Assembly (NCBI RefSeq): GCF_032854445.1
Contig: NC_088301.1
Span: 26,460,402-26,524,401 of the forward strand
Direction of reading: 5' to 3'
Length of the DNA stretch: 64,000 nucleotides
Source: Liolophura sinensis
Lineage: Eukaryota; Mollusca; Polyplacophora; Chitonida; Chitonidae
Made by a program: the position numbers and the translations under genes
Shown: piece by piece, positions 50,871-62,906 of the stretch
Layout: each line of letters opens with the position of its first letter
Numbering within the stretch: the stretch's first letter is position 1
Notes under the pieces: model-generated
What the model was told of the DNA's origin: nothing
Seen by the model: the letters and a program-made list of their open reading frames with translations, nothing else
Databases searched by the model: none

Positions 50871-51120
50871 GCGTTCGGAAAGTCGTACACTAGGATTTCT
50901 TATCGCAAATTTTGCCACTTTCGATTTAAATGACCAGCTACGGTGGTTTCACTTAAAGTGGAAATACTATCCGAAAAATATGTAAGCGTTAGTGAAAAGA
51001 CCATTCAAAATTAAATCTATAAGCTCTACACTGCTTCACTTTTTGCTAAGTTTCTTATGGGGGAGTTCCACTAAATACAATGCCATATGCTTCAATGACA
51101 TGGTGAGCTATATGGACCAT

Positions 51121-51180
51121 ATTTATTTATTTAATTATCTGATTTGTGTTTACGCCGTACGAAAGCATATTTCGGCCATG
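51121..51180 (-). mobile_element. SINE (family 1) 3' fragment
   Basis: TTTATTTATTTAATTATCTG, then ATTTGTGTTTACGCCGTACG, matches the tail and 3' end only. Confidence 0.55.
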
Positions 51181-51239
51181 CTGATAGATACCTGTATCGG
51201 TTACAGCTGTTTTTGTTTATTTTCTTTTTATTCCTCATC

Positions 51240-52160
51240 AATGGATTCCCGGCGCTGTTATACTCATCTATTTCATTAATTTCACCAAAAGACGGCTCTC
51301 CTGAGGGTGTGTACATGACTATTTCACCCACAGGCTGATTCCCCAACACTGAAGTTAATGTCTACTTCACTTACCGGCGGTTCCCCGACGCTATCCTGAT
51401 GTCTACATTTCACCCGTTATCGTTTATTTCACTCTCTGATGGATTCTTCCAAGTGCCCCACTTCATTCAAAAACCGCTTCGCGACTCATTGTTCGAGTTT
51501 GTCACTCACAGGAGGCTTTCCGTTGCTGTGCTAGTGTCTATTTCATTCACAGACCGCTCCCCGATGCTGCGCTCGTCTATTTCACTCACAGGCGGCTTCT
51601 CGACGCTAAGCTCGATTCTATTTCATTCACAGATGACTTCCCGACGTTGCACTCACAGGAGGCTTCATGATGCTGAGCTCGATTCTGTTTCACTCACAAA
51701 CGGCTTCCCGCCGCTGAATTAGATTTTGTTTCACCCACCGACGACATTCCGACGCTGTCCTCTAGTCTATTTCACTCACAGACGGCTTCCCGACGCTAAG
51801 CTCGATTCTATTTCATTCACAGATGACTTCCCGACGTTGCACTCGAATCTGTTTCACTCACAGGAGGCTTCATGATGCTGAGCTCGATTCTGTTTCACTC
51901 ACAAACGGCTTCCCGCCGCTGAATTAGATTTTGTTTCACCCACCGACGACATTCCGACGCTGTCCTCTAGTCTATTTCACTCACAGACGGCTTCCCGACG
52001 CTAAGCTAGATTCTATTTCACTCACACATGGCTTCCCGACGTTGCACTCGAATCTGTTTCACTCACAAACGGCTTCCCGCCGCTGGATTAGATTTTGTTT
52101 CACCCACCGACGACATTCTGTCCTCTAGTCTATTTCACTCACAGACGGCTTCCTGATGCT
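51240..52160. repeat. Minisatellite, roughly 45-50-bp unit with about 190-205-bp higher-order repeat
   Basis: Degenerate units built on TTTCACTCACAGACGGCTTC and CCGACGCT. GCTAAGCTCGATTCTATTTC occurs at 51605 and 51795, and a variant near 52000. The 190-bp copy lacks a 15-bp piece (TCGAATCTGTTTCACT-like) that the next copy has. Confidence 0.9.
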
Positions 52161-52348
52161 AAGATGCAAATATGCAGGACCAATTGCCAACTATCGTCTC
52201 TGCTCCTTAAGCTGCAGTCGTTAATATTGTATTAATGTTATAAGTAATAAAAATGTATGAGACCGGTGACGTGTACTAAATTGTAACTATCACTGCTGCA
52301 TTTTTTGCCCGGTTTCGCTCAAGTCTTGGTACTAAGAGAGCGGAAAGT

Positions 52349-52373
52349 GGGGGGGGGGGGGGGGGGTGGGGGG
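52349..52373. repeat. Poly-G tract
   Basis: A G run with one T on the plus strand. Confidence 0.9.
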
Positions 52374-52479
52374 GCAGAAAATATGCATATAGCAGCCTCA
52401 TTAACTATCATTTAGAGTACACATCGTCCACTGCATTTTAGAAACCGTTGAATCATTCTCTTAAATGATAACAGCATTA

Positions 52480-52705
52480 TTTATTTACTTCTTTATTGGA
52501 TTGATTTTTGATGTTCCAATCAGGAATTTTGGCAATCCCCGGTGAAGAAAACTACATATAAGGGGGAAATCAACACTCTTTGCCAGGTACCGGTACCTAA
52601 CAAACCTTACAAGCCCTGGATTTGAACACGAATCCTCAGTAGTCACGAGAACTTCCGACAGAGGCATTAGTCGTCTCTGCCCTACCGTTACATATAAGTA
52701 TTCAA
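52480..52705 (-). mobile_element. Possible tRNA-derived SINE of another family
   Basis: The minus strand reads GTAACGGTAGGGCAGAGACG at its head and GTGTTCAAATCCAGGGCTTG as a B-box-like part. An AT-rich (TTTATT)-type end lies at the left. Only one copy is seen, so the family is uncertain. Confidence 0.45.
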
Positions 52706-53044
52706 GCAAACACTAATTATGTATAAACATCTGGTTTTATTGTCGAGTAAATCTGAGCACTCCGATTTCATCATGTAGAAATTTAAAAGCAACATTTTTC
52801 TGTGTAAGGTTTGTCACTTTTATGCACTTTATCATTCACCTGTAGATAACACTGTGAACAATCTGACATTTAAGAAAAAAAAAACCACAAAAAAAATTAA
52901 ACAACTTAAACTTGTCAAAAACAGGTAAACAGACATAAAATCATAAAATGTAGCCTAACATGGTTTATAAAGCTTGATGCAGTGACTAAAACAAGAACGA
53001 CAGTGGACCATTCTGATTGGGGGAAGGGGGAAGAGTGGTAATAA

Positions 53045-53130
53045 ACAGCTCAATGGACAGGAAAACAACGTTAAGCTCAATGGACAGGAAAACATTGTAA
53101 GCTCAATGGACAGGAAAACAATGTAAGCTC
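53045..53130. repeat. Tandem repeat, about 30-bp unit, 3 copies
   Basis: AGCTCAATGGACAGGAAAAC followed by A(C/T)GTTA or TTGTA spacers, three times. Confidence 0.9.
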
Positions 53131-53855
53131 AAAAATTCCACCAATTCTGTTGTGGTATAACACAGAGGTACAATGTAATATATATAAAGATGGCTATATA
53201 CAGATGCTGATCTAATCACAATGTTAACTCCATGAAGTGTTATTAACTGTTCATGTGTTGTTCACGAGTTTAACTAAGGGGAGATAACTCTCAATGGTCC
53301 TTACAGTGTGCTCACAAGAAGGTGCAAGTATTTGAATTCACTTTGTTTTTATATTTCCTGTACAGAAATCGCAAGAATAAAAATGGACACCACAAGAACA
53401 CTATTCAATTGATATTACAATCTTTTCCTATCGCAGAAGAAAAGACAAAACACAAAAAAAAAACAAACAAAAAAAAACACTCAATGAAACATCGGATTTT
53501 ACAATTCATCCCCCCCCCCCCATCCCGAGACAAAATTTTGGATCAAAAGTACCTAACTACCTAAATCTTCAATACATTCCAAAACAGACATAGTGGATGT
53601 TTTAGCCTGTTAGAGAATTGCCAGGTCAACTGATCATATGATGTTCATACACACCCTTTATTAACTTTGAACTATGATTTCAAATTGCATCTTAAGTTAT
53701 ACTTAACCCGTTGCATTTGACGAGGATTCAGGGGAAGCTTTTACACAGCACTGCCAGTTTACGTTACAATACAAACCATCTAGTCGATAAAACACTTAAA
53801 TAACGGTTGTATTATGAGAAGTTAAAGAATAACTTCACAAAGAGTCATTTTATTG

Positions 53856-54019
53856 TTTGTTTATTTATTTATTTATTTGATTGGTGCTTAACGCCGTACT
53901 CAAGAATATTTCACTTATACAACAGTGGCCAGCATTATGGTGGGAAGAAACCAGGCACAGCCTGGAGGAAACCCACAATCATCTGCAGGCTGCTGGCAGA
54001 CCTTCTCTCTTATGGGATT
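53856..54019 (-). mobile_element. SINE (family 1), 5'-truncated, with 9-bp TSD
   Basis: Body and (TTTA)n tail only, truncated just past GGCAGACCTTC. ATTTTATTG flanks it at 53847-53855 and 54020-54028. Confidence 0.9.
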
Positions 54020-54489
54020 ATTTTATTGCATCATAGTGAATTTCACTTGTGGAAAAATCATAAATAATCAGAACTTCCATCAACACATGACAACAGCTCA
54101 CTGGGGCAAATATTAGTGACTTCGAATGATTGTTTTTCACATCTTTACATATAAATGAATATACATATACACGTCTCTAAAAATTGTGACATCAAAGCCA
54201 ATGCCAAAGAAGCAGTTCTGACTATTACAATCATTTCAAGAACTCTCAAGTCACAACGAATCATTTGCAGCTTGTATTTCCTACATCAATAAAATGTTTT
54301 CAAATTCAGTCTTTTCACGGACATAATTCTTCAGTGTATCCAATAGGTCCCATGGATTTCAGAAACACATACCATGATGATGTTACAAATCATGTTATAC
54401 AGACTCTGAGTGTAGATTTATTGCCTCACTTTACAGTGAAAATGTTTTATTTCTTAACTTTAATAAGCATGAACACTAATTTTGTGATT

Positions 54490-54642
54490 TTACTTATTTA
54501 TTTATTTGATTGGTGTTTTATGCCGTACTCAAAAATATTTTACTTATATGACGGCGGCCAGCATTATGGTGGGAGGAAACCGGGCAGAGCCCGGGGGAAA
54601 CCCACGACCATCCAAAGATTTCTGCCAGACCTTCCCACTTAC
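54490..54642 (-). mobile_element. SINE (family 1), 5'-truncated, with 10-bp TSD
   Basis: Truncated at GCCAGACCTTCCCAC. TTTTGTGATT flanks it at 54480-54489 and 54643-54652. Confidence 0.93.
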
Positions 54643-54759
54643 TTTTGTGATTCTGAAATAGCTCTAGTCTGAGACTAGATGCGACAATGTAATTCATTGT
54701 TTGGCTGCACTTATTTCAATAAAAGAGAGCCTTTCAAAACCAGGAATGGTTTGTAAATG

Positions 54760-54890
54760 GTACCTGGAGATGGTCGTAGGTTTTCTCTGTACTCCGCCCA
54801 GTTTCCTCCAGCCATAACGCTGGCCACCGTCGAAACAAGTAAAATTCCTGATTATGGTGTAAAACACAAATCAAATAGAATAATACAAAA
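54760..54890 (+). mobile_element. SINE (family 1), diverged, 5'-truncated
   Basis: Plus-strand copy from GGAGATGGTCGTAGGTTTTC to AAAACACAAATCAAATAGAA. It faces the 54490 copy, so transcripts across both could pair. Confidence 0.75.
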
Positions 54891-56050
54891 AAAAAAAAAA
54901 ATAATTCAAAGCCAGGTACAGTACAAACTAGACAAAATAAGATTTGTGACATACTACTTGCTCACCACTAGTCCACTAGTAGCAGACTACGAACATTCCA
55001 GTTCAATTCTCCTACGATTCACCATCTACAAAGCAAGGTATGTTCATAATCAAATGTTGTATCAATATGGTATGTGACCTTTAATACTTTGGACCATTAA
55101 GGAAATCTTCTTTCCAACAGCAATGTGTAAACTGTCCTTTAATATCCAAAAGCACCGGTTTTCATAAAAGAGATTATTTCACAACCTGCAATATGCAATT
55201 TACCAGACTGCAACATACTGGTGATGACAGCGGATTGAAGAGCCAGTGTGAACCTCACATTACAGTGAGCTAACCTCTCCATATTGTCTTCCTTTCTCCA
55301 AAATAGGGATTCCCGATTTTGAACTGTTTTGATGTTAAAGGTAAAAACAGTTCTACTGTATCATGTGACTTGCCAAAAATGTAAGGCAACCCTTTGTTGA
55401 CATTAATTTACTGATCATTTGTCTCATGATGTTCCAGAGTCATACCTCTTTCCCCCAGGGATTTTTCCCATTCATAAACATTCATCTCACTTTTCTCCAG
55501 TGTCCATGTACTCTAAATAACTTCTGAGAAATTTTTTTCAGATGCCCATGTCATAAAAAACAAAAAAATGTCATCAAAAATAGTTGCACGATACAGCATG
55601 ACATTTTTTTTTTACCTAAAAAGCATCATAAGAGTTTGAATTCAAAGTTCTTCTACTGAAGGTAAGCATCTCACACTATAATCAACTACCAGTTAGAATT
55701 TCTTAATCCTTCAACTCTTAAGACGTACAAAAATAAGGCCTAGAAAGTAGATAATGGACATCTTCCATTATTCTACATATATGTCCATGTTAAACTGGAT
55801 AGATCTGTTCCACTGTACTGTAATTCAACATCAGGTGAAGTTATGCCACAAATCTTATATAACTTTTGTAAAATTAATCTCGTTGTTCTTGCGTCAACAC
55901 CCCCTCCCCCCCCCCGCCACGGCCCAAAGGATATATTGAATTTAATACATTTCACTGATTGATTCCGCACAATATGACTAATGACAAGAATGACATCGTT
56001 CAAAAGAGCATGTTAATGAGCCCCAGGTACCAAGTCCAGCTGACTTGAAC

Positions 56051-56220
56051 TTATTTATGTATTTATTTGATTTGTGTTTTACGCTGAACTCAAGAATATT
56101 TCACTTACACAGTGGCGGCCAGCGTTATGGTGGGTGGAAACCGAGCAGAGCTCAGGGAAAACCCACGACCATCCATAGGATGCTGGAAGACCTTCCCACA
56201 TATGACCAGAGAGGAAGCCA
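56051..56220 (-). mobile_element. SINE (family 1), truncated, with 13-bp TSD
   Basis: Body to AGAGAGGAAGCCA. AGCTGACTTGAAC flanks it at 56038-56050 and 56221-56233. Confidence 0.93.
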
Positions 56221-56926
56221 AGCTGACTTGAACATATACAATAAAGATATTTTAAATTTCTGCAGCAAAAACATTGCAAACACAGAAGAATCCCTGTAGT
56301 CCTGGCAACACATATCAATTTAACAAAACGTTGTAATACAATTTTCTCATTATTTTTTTCATAACTTACTCTGTTAACCTTATAGCATGATGTGATTTAT
56401 GAGAAGAGTTATGCAACACTGACTTACAAACTTTTGTGAATGTGACCCCAGATCATCAAGGATGTTACCAAAAAATGTATTATCTACATAAAACACAGGC
56501 CCACAGGTGAACTTATCATTCAATATCTCACAATTAAGAGAAAAGAAAACAGGCTTCGACTTTTGAAACATCCCCAGCATTAGTCATGTTCAGATTAATT
56601 AGGAAATATTTTTGATAACACAGGTGCCGAGAATCTTGAAATAAGATATCCATGTTTGTAACTTCTCTCTGTGGTTCAACAATAAAGCTCATAGTTTCAG
56701 TGCCCTGCTGTGTTTCCATATACCTGCAAATGTCTTTGAGATAGTACAACAAAGAATACAAAAAACGAAATAAAAAAACGAAACAAAACAAAACACATAC
56801 ACACACAAAAAAAAACAAACTCAAAACAATGTAACAGCGAGTTAACAGAATACATAAATACACAAACTCTGGGTCACCAACTTACACTGTGTACACTGTC
56901 ATAATTTAGACACTGTGTAAAAATAT

Positions 56927-56950
56927 ACATATATATATATATATACATAT
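56927..56950. repeat. (AT)n microsatellite
   Basis: An alternating AT run with a C interruption. Confidence 0.85.
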
Positions 56951-57342
56951 ATCTGTCAGAGATGGACTGATTCATCAGTAATGCCCTAACCCTTTGTATG
57001 TACAAGCCTGTTCATAAATTCAGTATCAACCTTACACGATGCAACAATTCACAAGCATAGATATTTAGCATCGGCAAATGACGAGAAAGGTATGGTGCAA
57101 AACACGAAGATGTAAATTTGCTGAAATGAGGGTAAGACTAAAACCACGGACTGTATTTCTGTATGGATCGGCATGTGACTTCTGTGACTGGTCTGAGTAT
57201 TATACAACCCAGGTTAGACGAACAGCCGTGCAACTGGCTGGATCGAAAAAGGAAAAAAATAAACAAAAAAAAAAAAAAAAAACACTGACAAAGAATATGC
57301 ATCATAAAATTATAAAACTTAACAACTAATACATCACATCTG

Positions 57343-57453
57343 TCAACCGAACCCTTCGGCGAACTCATCGCCCTGGTCTTGTCTTATGACGGCCATCCGT
57401 GAGACGTCCAAATCATCTGTTACTCCCAGCACCAATCGTGGTTCTTCCAGTAA
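57343..57453 (-). CDS. Gene 2, terminal exon h and stop
   Basis: The acceptor is AATTTTCATTTCAG in phase 0. Thirty-six codons (LLEEPRLVLGVTDDLDVSRM, AVIRQDQGDEFAEGFG) precede a TGA at 57345-57343. The codons contain many CpGs compared with the flanking AT-rich DNA. The sequence to the left is AT-rich and has no further exon. Confidence 0.85.
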   Translation of the reverse strand, partial: LLEEPRLVLGVTDDLDVSRMAVIRQDQGDEFAEGFG

Positions 57454-60400
57454 CTGAAATGAAAATTTGGGAACCTTGATATACGCCCAGCATGACAGAG
57501 TCAATAACAGAGAGAATAAAAGATGATGTGACGAAACTTGGTGCTGATGATCGAAATATAAAGAATCGTGTTAAACTCTTGAGTGAACCAGTTCTTCAAA
57601 TACACTCATCACAAGAAGAAAACAATACACAACAAAAAGTGGCATAACCCTGTAAAGTTTAAAGTCTGTGATATATTTTTAATAGGCTTTAGGTCTGGTG
57701 GTAAAGACCGAAATTGAAAGAACTCCATGAGTCTAAGTGAAAAAGGCCTGACAGATGGACAGCCTAAATCATGTCAGGATATTACCCACAGTATGACTGA
57801 TTGAATCAGAATCATTGGTTTGTTATGGAACTTCTCCAGTTACAAAGTTTAATGATCTAGATAACCCAGATTGCTTTCCTAAATTACAACAAATTTGTAG
57901 CATGGTTATCAGTACCTTTTTTTTTCTTTTTTCGGTTGTATTTGTACTGCTATTCCATATTAAAGGTTCAAATATATTTATTGATACAAAATGTTACCCT
58001 AGTCAGGCTGAGGTCATCGAAAAGCTCCTGTATAAACCTGCGGGCGTTGAGTCGAAATGAGTACGAGCCCAGAATGACTGCTATGTCAGAGTAGAGGCAC
58101 AAGTCCCGGAAAGCCCGTGGAAACTTGCGCTTTAAACTGCAAAAGTAGCAACAACAACATATTAAAATTCAGGTAATAAAAATTCTGAAAATGACTCGAT
58201 ATATTGGATTGATCGCCAGACTTCAATATGTTTTCACTTACATGACGGCGATCGATTTTATGAGTGGACTGGAGGAGATTAAACCACAACGAGATTAAAC
58301 CACAACGGGATTAAACCACAACGAGATTAAACCACAAAACTTTGGCAATTTACTGATGCTCTTTCCCACGTGTCATACAGATATGCACATCATACCGGTG
58401 GGAAACAGATGGTCCTGTGACTGATGACAACAACAACAACATACGTGTATAACTGACCAAACGGGCATGGTTAACGGCTTGACATCACTAAGGCTCACAA
58501 CAGTGAGACTGTACAGTGAATCAAACACAACTTCTTATAAAGTTGAAATCATGATAAGCGGTGAGAAAAAGACCTTAGGTGAGTACAACACATGTACATT
58601 TTCACTGAACACTTACTGTAACAAGCCCTGCTCAGAGCCTTTAGTCCCAACAGAACTGCTCAAGTTCGTGATAAACCGCATTATCTCCCTTCTTATAATA
58701 GCTCTCCCCACGTCACTGTCTTCAGACATTTTCTTGGAAGCTGAAAAAGGGAAAGTTTTTACCGCTAAGTAAACATATACATCTTAAGAAAAGAACCTCA
58801 ATAGGACGCCAAGTCAAAGACACATGACATCAGGCCCCACCAATGCATTATTTCCATCTGGACGAGAGCAACGCATGTTAGGCCAGCAAAGCATTTTTTC
58901 AGTTAGAGTACATCAATGTAATTTTTTTCAGCTGGGGAAGATCAATACAGTTAGTGATATCAATGGTAATTGATACCGCTGTTATATCTGATTACAGCTT
59001 TTCATGAGTTCCTTACACTAAAAAATATTTATTCATTTATTCAGTTTGCGGTTTAGGACATACTCAAGAATAATTCACTAGCACAATGGAAGTCAGAATT
59101 ATGGTGAGAGGAGACCCGACAGGGGGAATCCACATGATCATCCGCAGTATGCTGGCAGACCCTCCCACGAATGACCAGAGAGGAAGCCTGCATAAGCTGG
59201 GCTTAGTCTTATTGATGAGAGAATCCTGAGTGATTGTGCTTCACTAGCTCGCTAACCACCAGACTATGGACCCCCCCTCCCCCCCCCCCCCACCCAACCA
59301 CCACTACCCCACAATACAAATGTCTCAGCTACATACTGGAGTCTGTATCTGTGGTACTGGTCAGACTGCCTGCTGTGGAGTAAGGGTCATTGGTACTGCT
59401 GGTACGAGCCCTGATCATCTTGACCGTCAGTCCTCCCCACCCGCTGTCTGGTCTGTAGGGTGCAGCAGATGGGGGACTGGGGCCCAGGTTACCAAGGACG
59501 TTGTGGGGGTCCGCATCCTCCAGGGACATGTCTGATGTAAGCAAATGGAACGGGGTGAGGAGCTTTAACAATAGCAGCAAATGATGATAATTCCTCAAAA
59601 ATATGTCAGCAGTAATACAACTGAGTAATTAATATGTAATATGTCAAACTAAAAAGTGAGAGTTACACATATCATTATTTCCTTCGAAATCAAGCACACT
59701 ATTAAACTGTAACTTGCTCCACTTCACTAACCGTTTATCATTTGCACAATTTCTATCATTTCTATACATTATTCCTTTATCATATTCTTTATCTTGACAT
59801 ACTGTACATATAGGCAGTCAAAGGCAAAACCAAAAAGCACTAAAATTGTTATCTTTTTTATTTTTCACTCAAACCATTGATCAATCCTTCATAGCAATTT
59901 GTAGTCAGGGTAAGTACAGAGCTATTTACCTGTATCCACCTCAGCGATGTGTATCCTGATCTTGGATCCATCGTGTAGTTGCCGCCGGTGACAGGCCAGA
60001 CACACAGTGGTGTCATGTTTGGTGTCCTGATCCTCAGCCACATGTGACACCAGCGGTGGAGGCGCTTCTTCAACTAAAAACCACACCAGTTGTTTACTTT
60101 TGTTATCAGCTTAATTTACAACATCCGAGCAACTTGGCAGATGTTTAACACCGCACACAAGAATATTTCACTCACAAGATGACAGTCTGGAGCAGAATGA
60201 TGATATGTGTAGTTACATCAGACTTAAATCTGAATTAGGGCTTCAGCTTAAACCATGGCAGCAAATTTTACGGCTGAAGCAAACTGGGGAGGAGAACACA
60301 GTGCTCAGACTGAAACACGGACTTCACGCTAAACCGCATAAGACAGCATTGTTGGCAGGTTTATTGCCATAATGACTATCAGAATGAGAGCTAGGAGAAT

Positions 60401-62852
60401 CCAGAAAATTTCCTGTCCGACTGATTTATTTCTTTATTTATTTGATTGGTGTTTTACACCGTACTTAAGAATATTTCACTTATACGACGACGGCCAGCAT
60501 TATGGTGGGAGGAAACAGGGCACAGCCCAGGGGAAACCCATGACCATCCGCAGGTTGCTGACAGGCCTTCCCACATACGGCCAGAGAGGAAGCCAGCATG
60601 AGCAGCGACAGCATTGGTGAGAGACTCCTGGGTCATTACGATGCGCTATAGATTGTGTTCCCCTCTCATGATTGAACCAGGAAAGTACAATTTCCCCAGA
60701 TACTCAATGTGTACAAACTACATCATGGTGTCACTTCTACTGACAAATTTACCTGCACTGGTTGATGAGCACACTGAGGCCGTCCTTCTGTCTTCACCTT
60801 CATTTACCTGTAAAATCGAAGTAAAAACTGCCAGTCACATATAATACAAACAATGAAAGATAAAGTATTCACTATTGTCTACATTTTGTATATTTATGCA
60901 TTTAATGACAAGTAAAACATGCCCCAAGCTGTAGTGTATGTACGTATGTATGCTTAGGCTTTTAGCGTCATGCTTAATGTTTCAGTCATATGAAGAAGAG
61001 GAGTCATTAGATGTGTGTACATATATTTGTGTTTTCATGAGTTCATGCCGCTAAAGTGCTGCTCCCACTGAAGTATCATACCAAAGACACCAGACATGAC
61101 ACTCAACCCAGTCACATCATACTGACACTGGGCCAACCAGTCATATACCCTTGCTCTAAGTGAGACAGCAGCATGTAACATTTTTTAAGTCTTTGGTATG
61201 ACCCAACCAGGGTTTGATCCCAAGGTCTCCCAACTTCAGGCTGTAGCGTCATGCATTTCCCAACCTTATGGAATACATCTTGCTTAGCTGTCCAATTATC
61301 TTGAACATTTTAAAATACATGCATTAAACAAGATATATATATATATAAAAACTGAATCCATAGAACAATTTTTGGAAGGGGGGGGGGGGTGACAGTGAGT
61401 AATGGGGGCACTGAGGGGGGTGATACGGACAACTGTAACCAATGACTACTCTGTTACAGGACTGTCTGTTATAAAAGCAAGACAAAGCAAGACAATGTGA
61501 GTTTTGTGAGACAACATGTTTTCAGAATTCTGCCGTCTATACCAAGCCAGATCCCGTAAGTGAGGGAGTGATTGAGTGATTGGGGTTTAACATCGTACTT
61601 AACAATTTTTCAGTCATATGACGATGAAGGAATCCTTAGAATGCGTGTAATGTGCTTCCTTGTTGCAGGACTGATTTCCACCACTCTTTCATCTAGTGCT
61701 GCTTCAAAGAGATGACTTACCAGAGGCAAGTAAGCCACCCCACCCGAGCCATTATACTAATATGGGTCAACCAGTCCTTACACTATCCCCTTCAAGCTGA
61801 ACGCCAAGTGAGGAAGTTACAACTTCCTCTTTTAAGGTCTTAGGTGTGACATGATCCAGGATTGACCCTGGATCTACCGCACCCGAAGCAGACGCTTTAC
61901 CAACTGTGCTATCGGGGCCGGTAGCCACATCCTGTAAGAAATTTTATAATCTACCTGAAAGGAATCAGAAATAAATTACACACCAACAGTACCTAACAAC
62001 GGGTCTGCGTTTCATAAGCTAACTATTACCTCAAATACCATGGTGACGTCTATCGGTAAGCATAGCCCCAGGAACTCTGCCCTGCCCCCTGGCAGTTTAT
62101 TGTGTACAAGGGGAGGTAACCGGCTCCACGTATTGTAAGGACTAGACTGGGAGGATTCATAATCCTGTATAGATACATAACTGGAGTTTTTTGGAATGCT
62201 GAAAATAGCAAAACAAATACAGGTACATGTACAGGTAACATTGTTAGCAGTGAATAAAATATACAAGGAATGTGTCTCAAATTTGATTTCCCATTTGAGA
62301 ATGAGATTTTGAAGTCAATTGACTCCTAAAAACAGAGGTAACTGTAACCTTTTAAGTACAGACCTGAGGCAACACTGGTTGGATTGGCCAGTCTCAGGAC
62401 TTCACAAAAAGTATAATTTCATCAGACAACACGGAACAATGCCTTCAGAACATGCTTGAATAAACACCTTGACAGCATGCGAAAAGTTGAAGAATTACAG
62501 TATGGCCTTTTAGAACACGATGTAATGTTCATTTTGGACAATCTTGATTGGGCTATTGTTATGGAGTCACTTTCAGATTGCTGCTGTAATTTTGTATTCA
62601 AGGGGACTAGAGGTCAGCAAATCAAACTATGGAGGTTTTCCTACCCAGGCTCTCACAATATGGTAATATCTTCAATATTTTTTCAGATACCAATGCTTAA
62701 ACATCACACTTCGATTAACGCTTCCATTAAATTATGCTATTATTGAGCTGCTATAGATCAGGTGAAATATTTGGATATCTTTGCTATGTTAATATCATTA
62801 TTTAGGTACCACTTTAAGCTTAATTATGACATGTTTTATGATAATTATGTAC

Positions 62853-62906
<54 letters not shown>

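Larger units (their letters stand above)
52706..57342 (-). other. CpG-poor region downstream of gene 2: possible 3' UTR or intergenic
   Basis: No coding exon is seen. It contains a 30-bp triplicate and four SINEs. The sequence just left of the stop codon is AT-rich, with a long A run at 57267-57284. No clear polyadenylation signal on the minus strand could be chosen outside the repeats, so the transcript end is unknown. Confidence 0.4.

Noticed and set aside
50438-50890. 150-codon minus-strand ORF
   Set aside because: Built on the degenerate TCGTTGGCA repeat; no family resemblance and no splice context.
51399-52128. ORFs of repeated FHSQT/FTHRR-type peptides
   Set aside because: Translations of the higher-order minisatellite.
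54265-54672. 135-codon ORF ending in LIYLFDWCFMPYSKIFYLYD-type peptide
   Set aside because: Its second half is the antisense of a SINE; the same peptide recurs at other SINE copies (49097, 53807, 56045, 60372).
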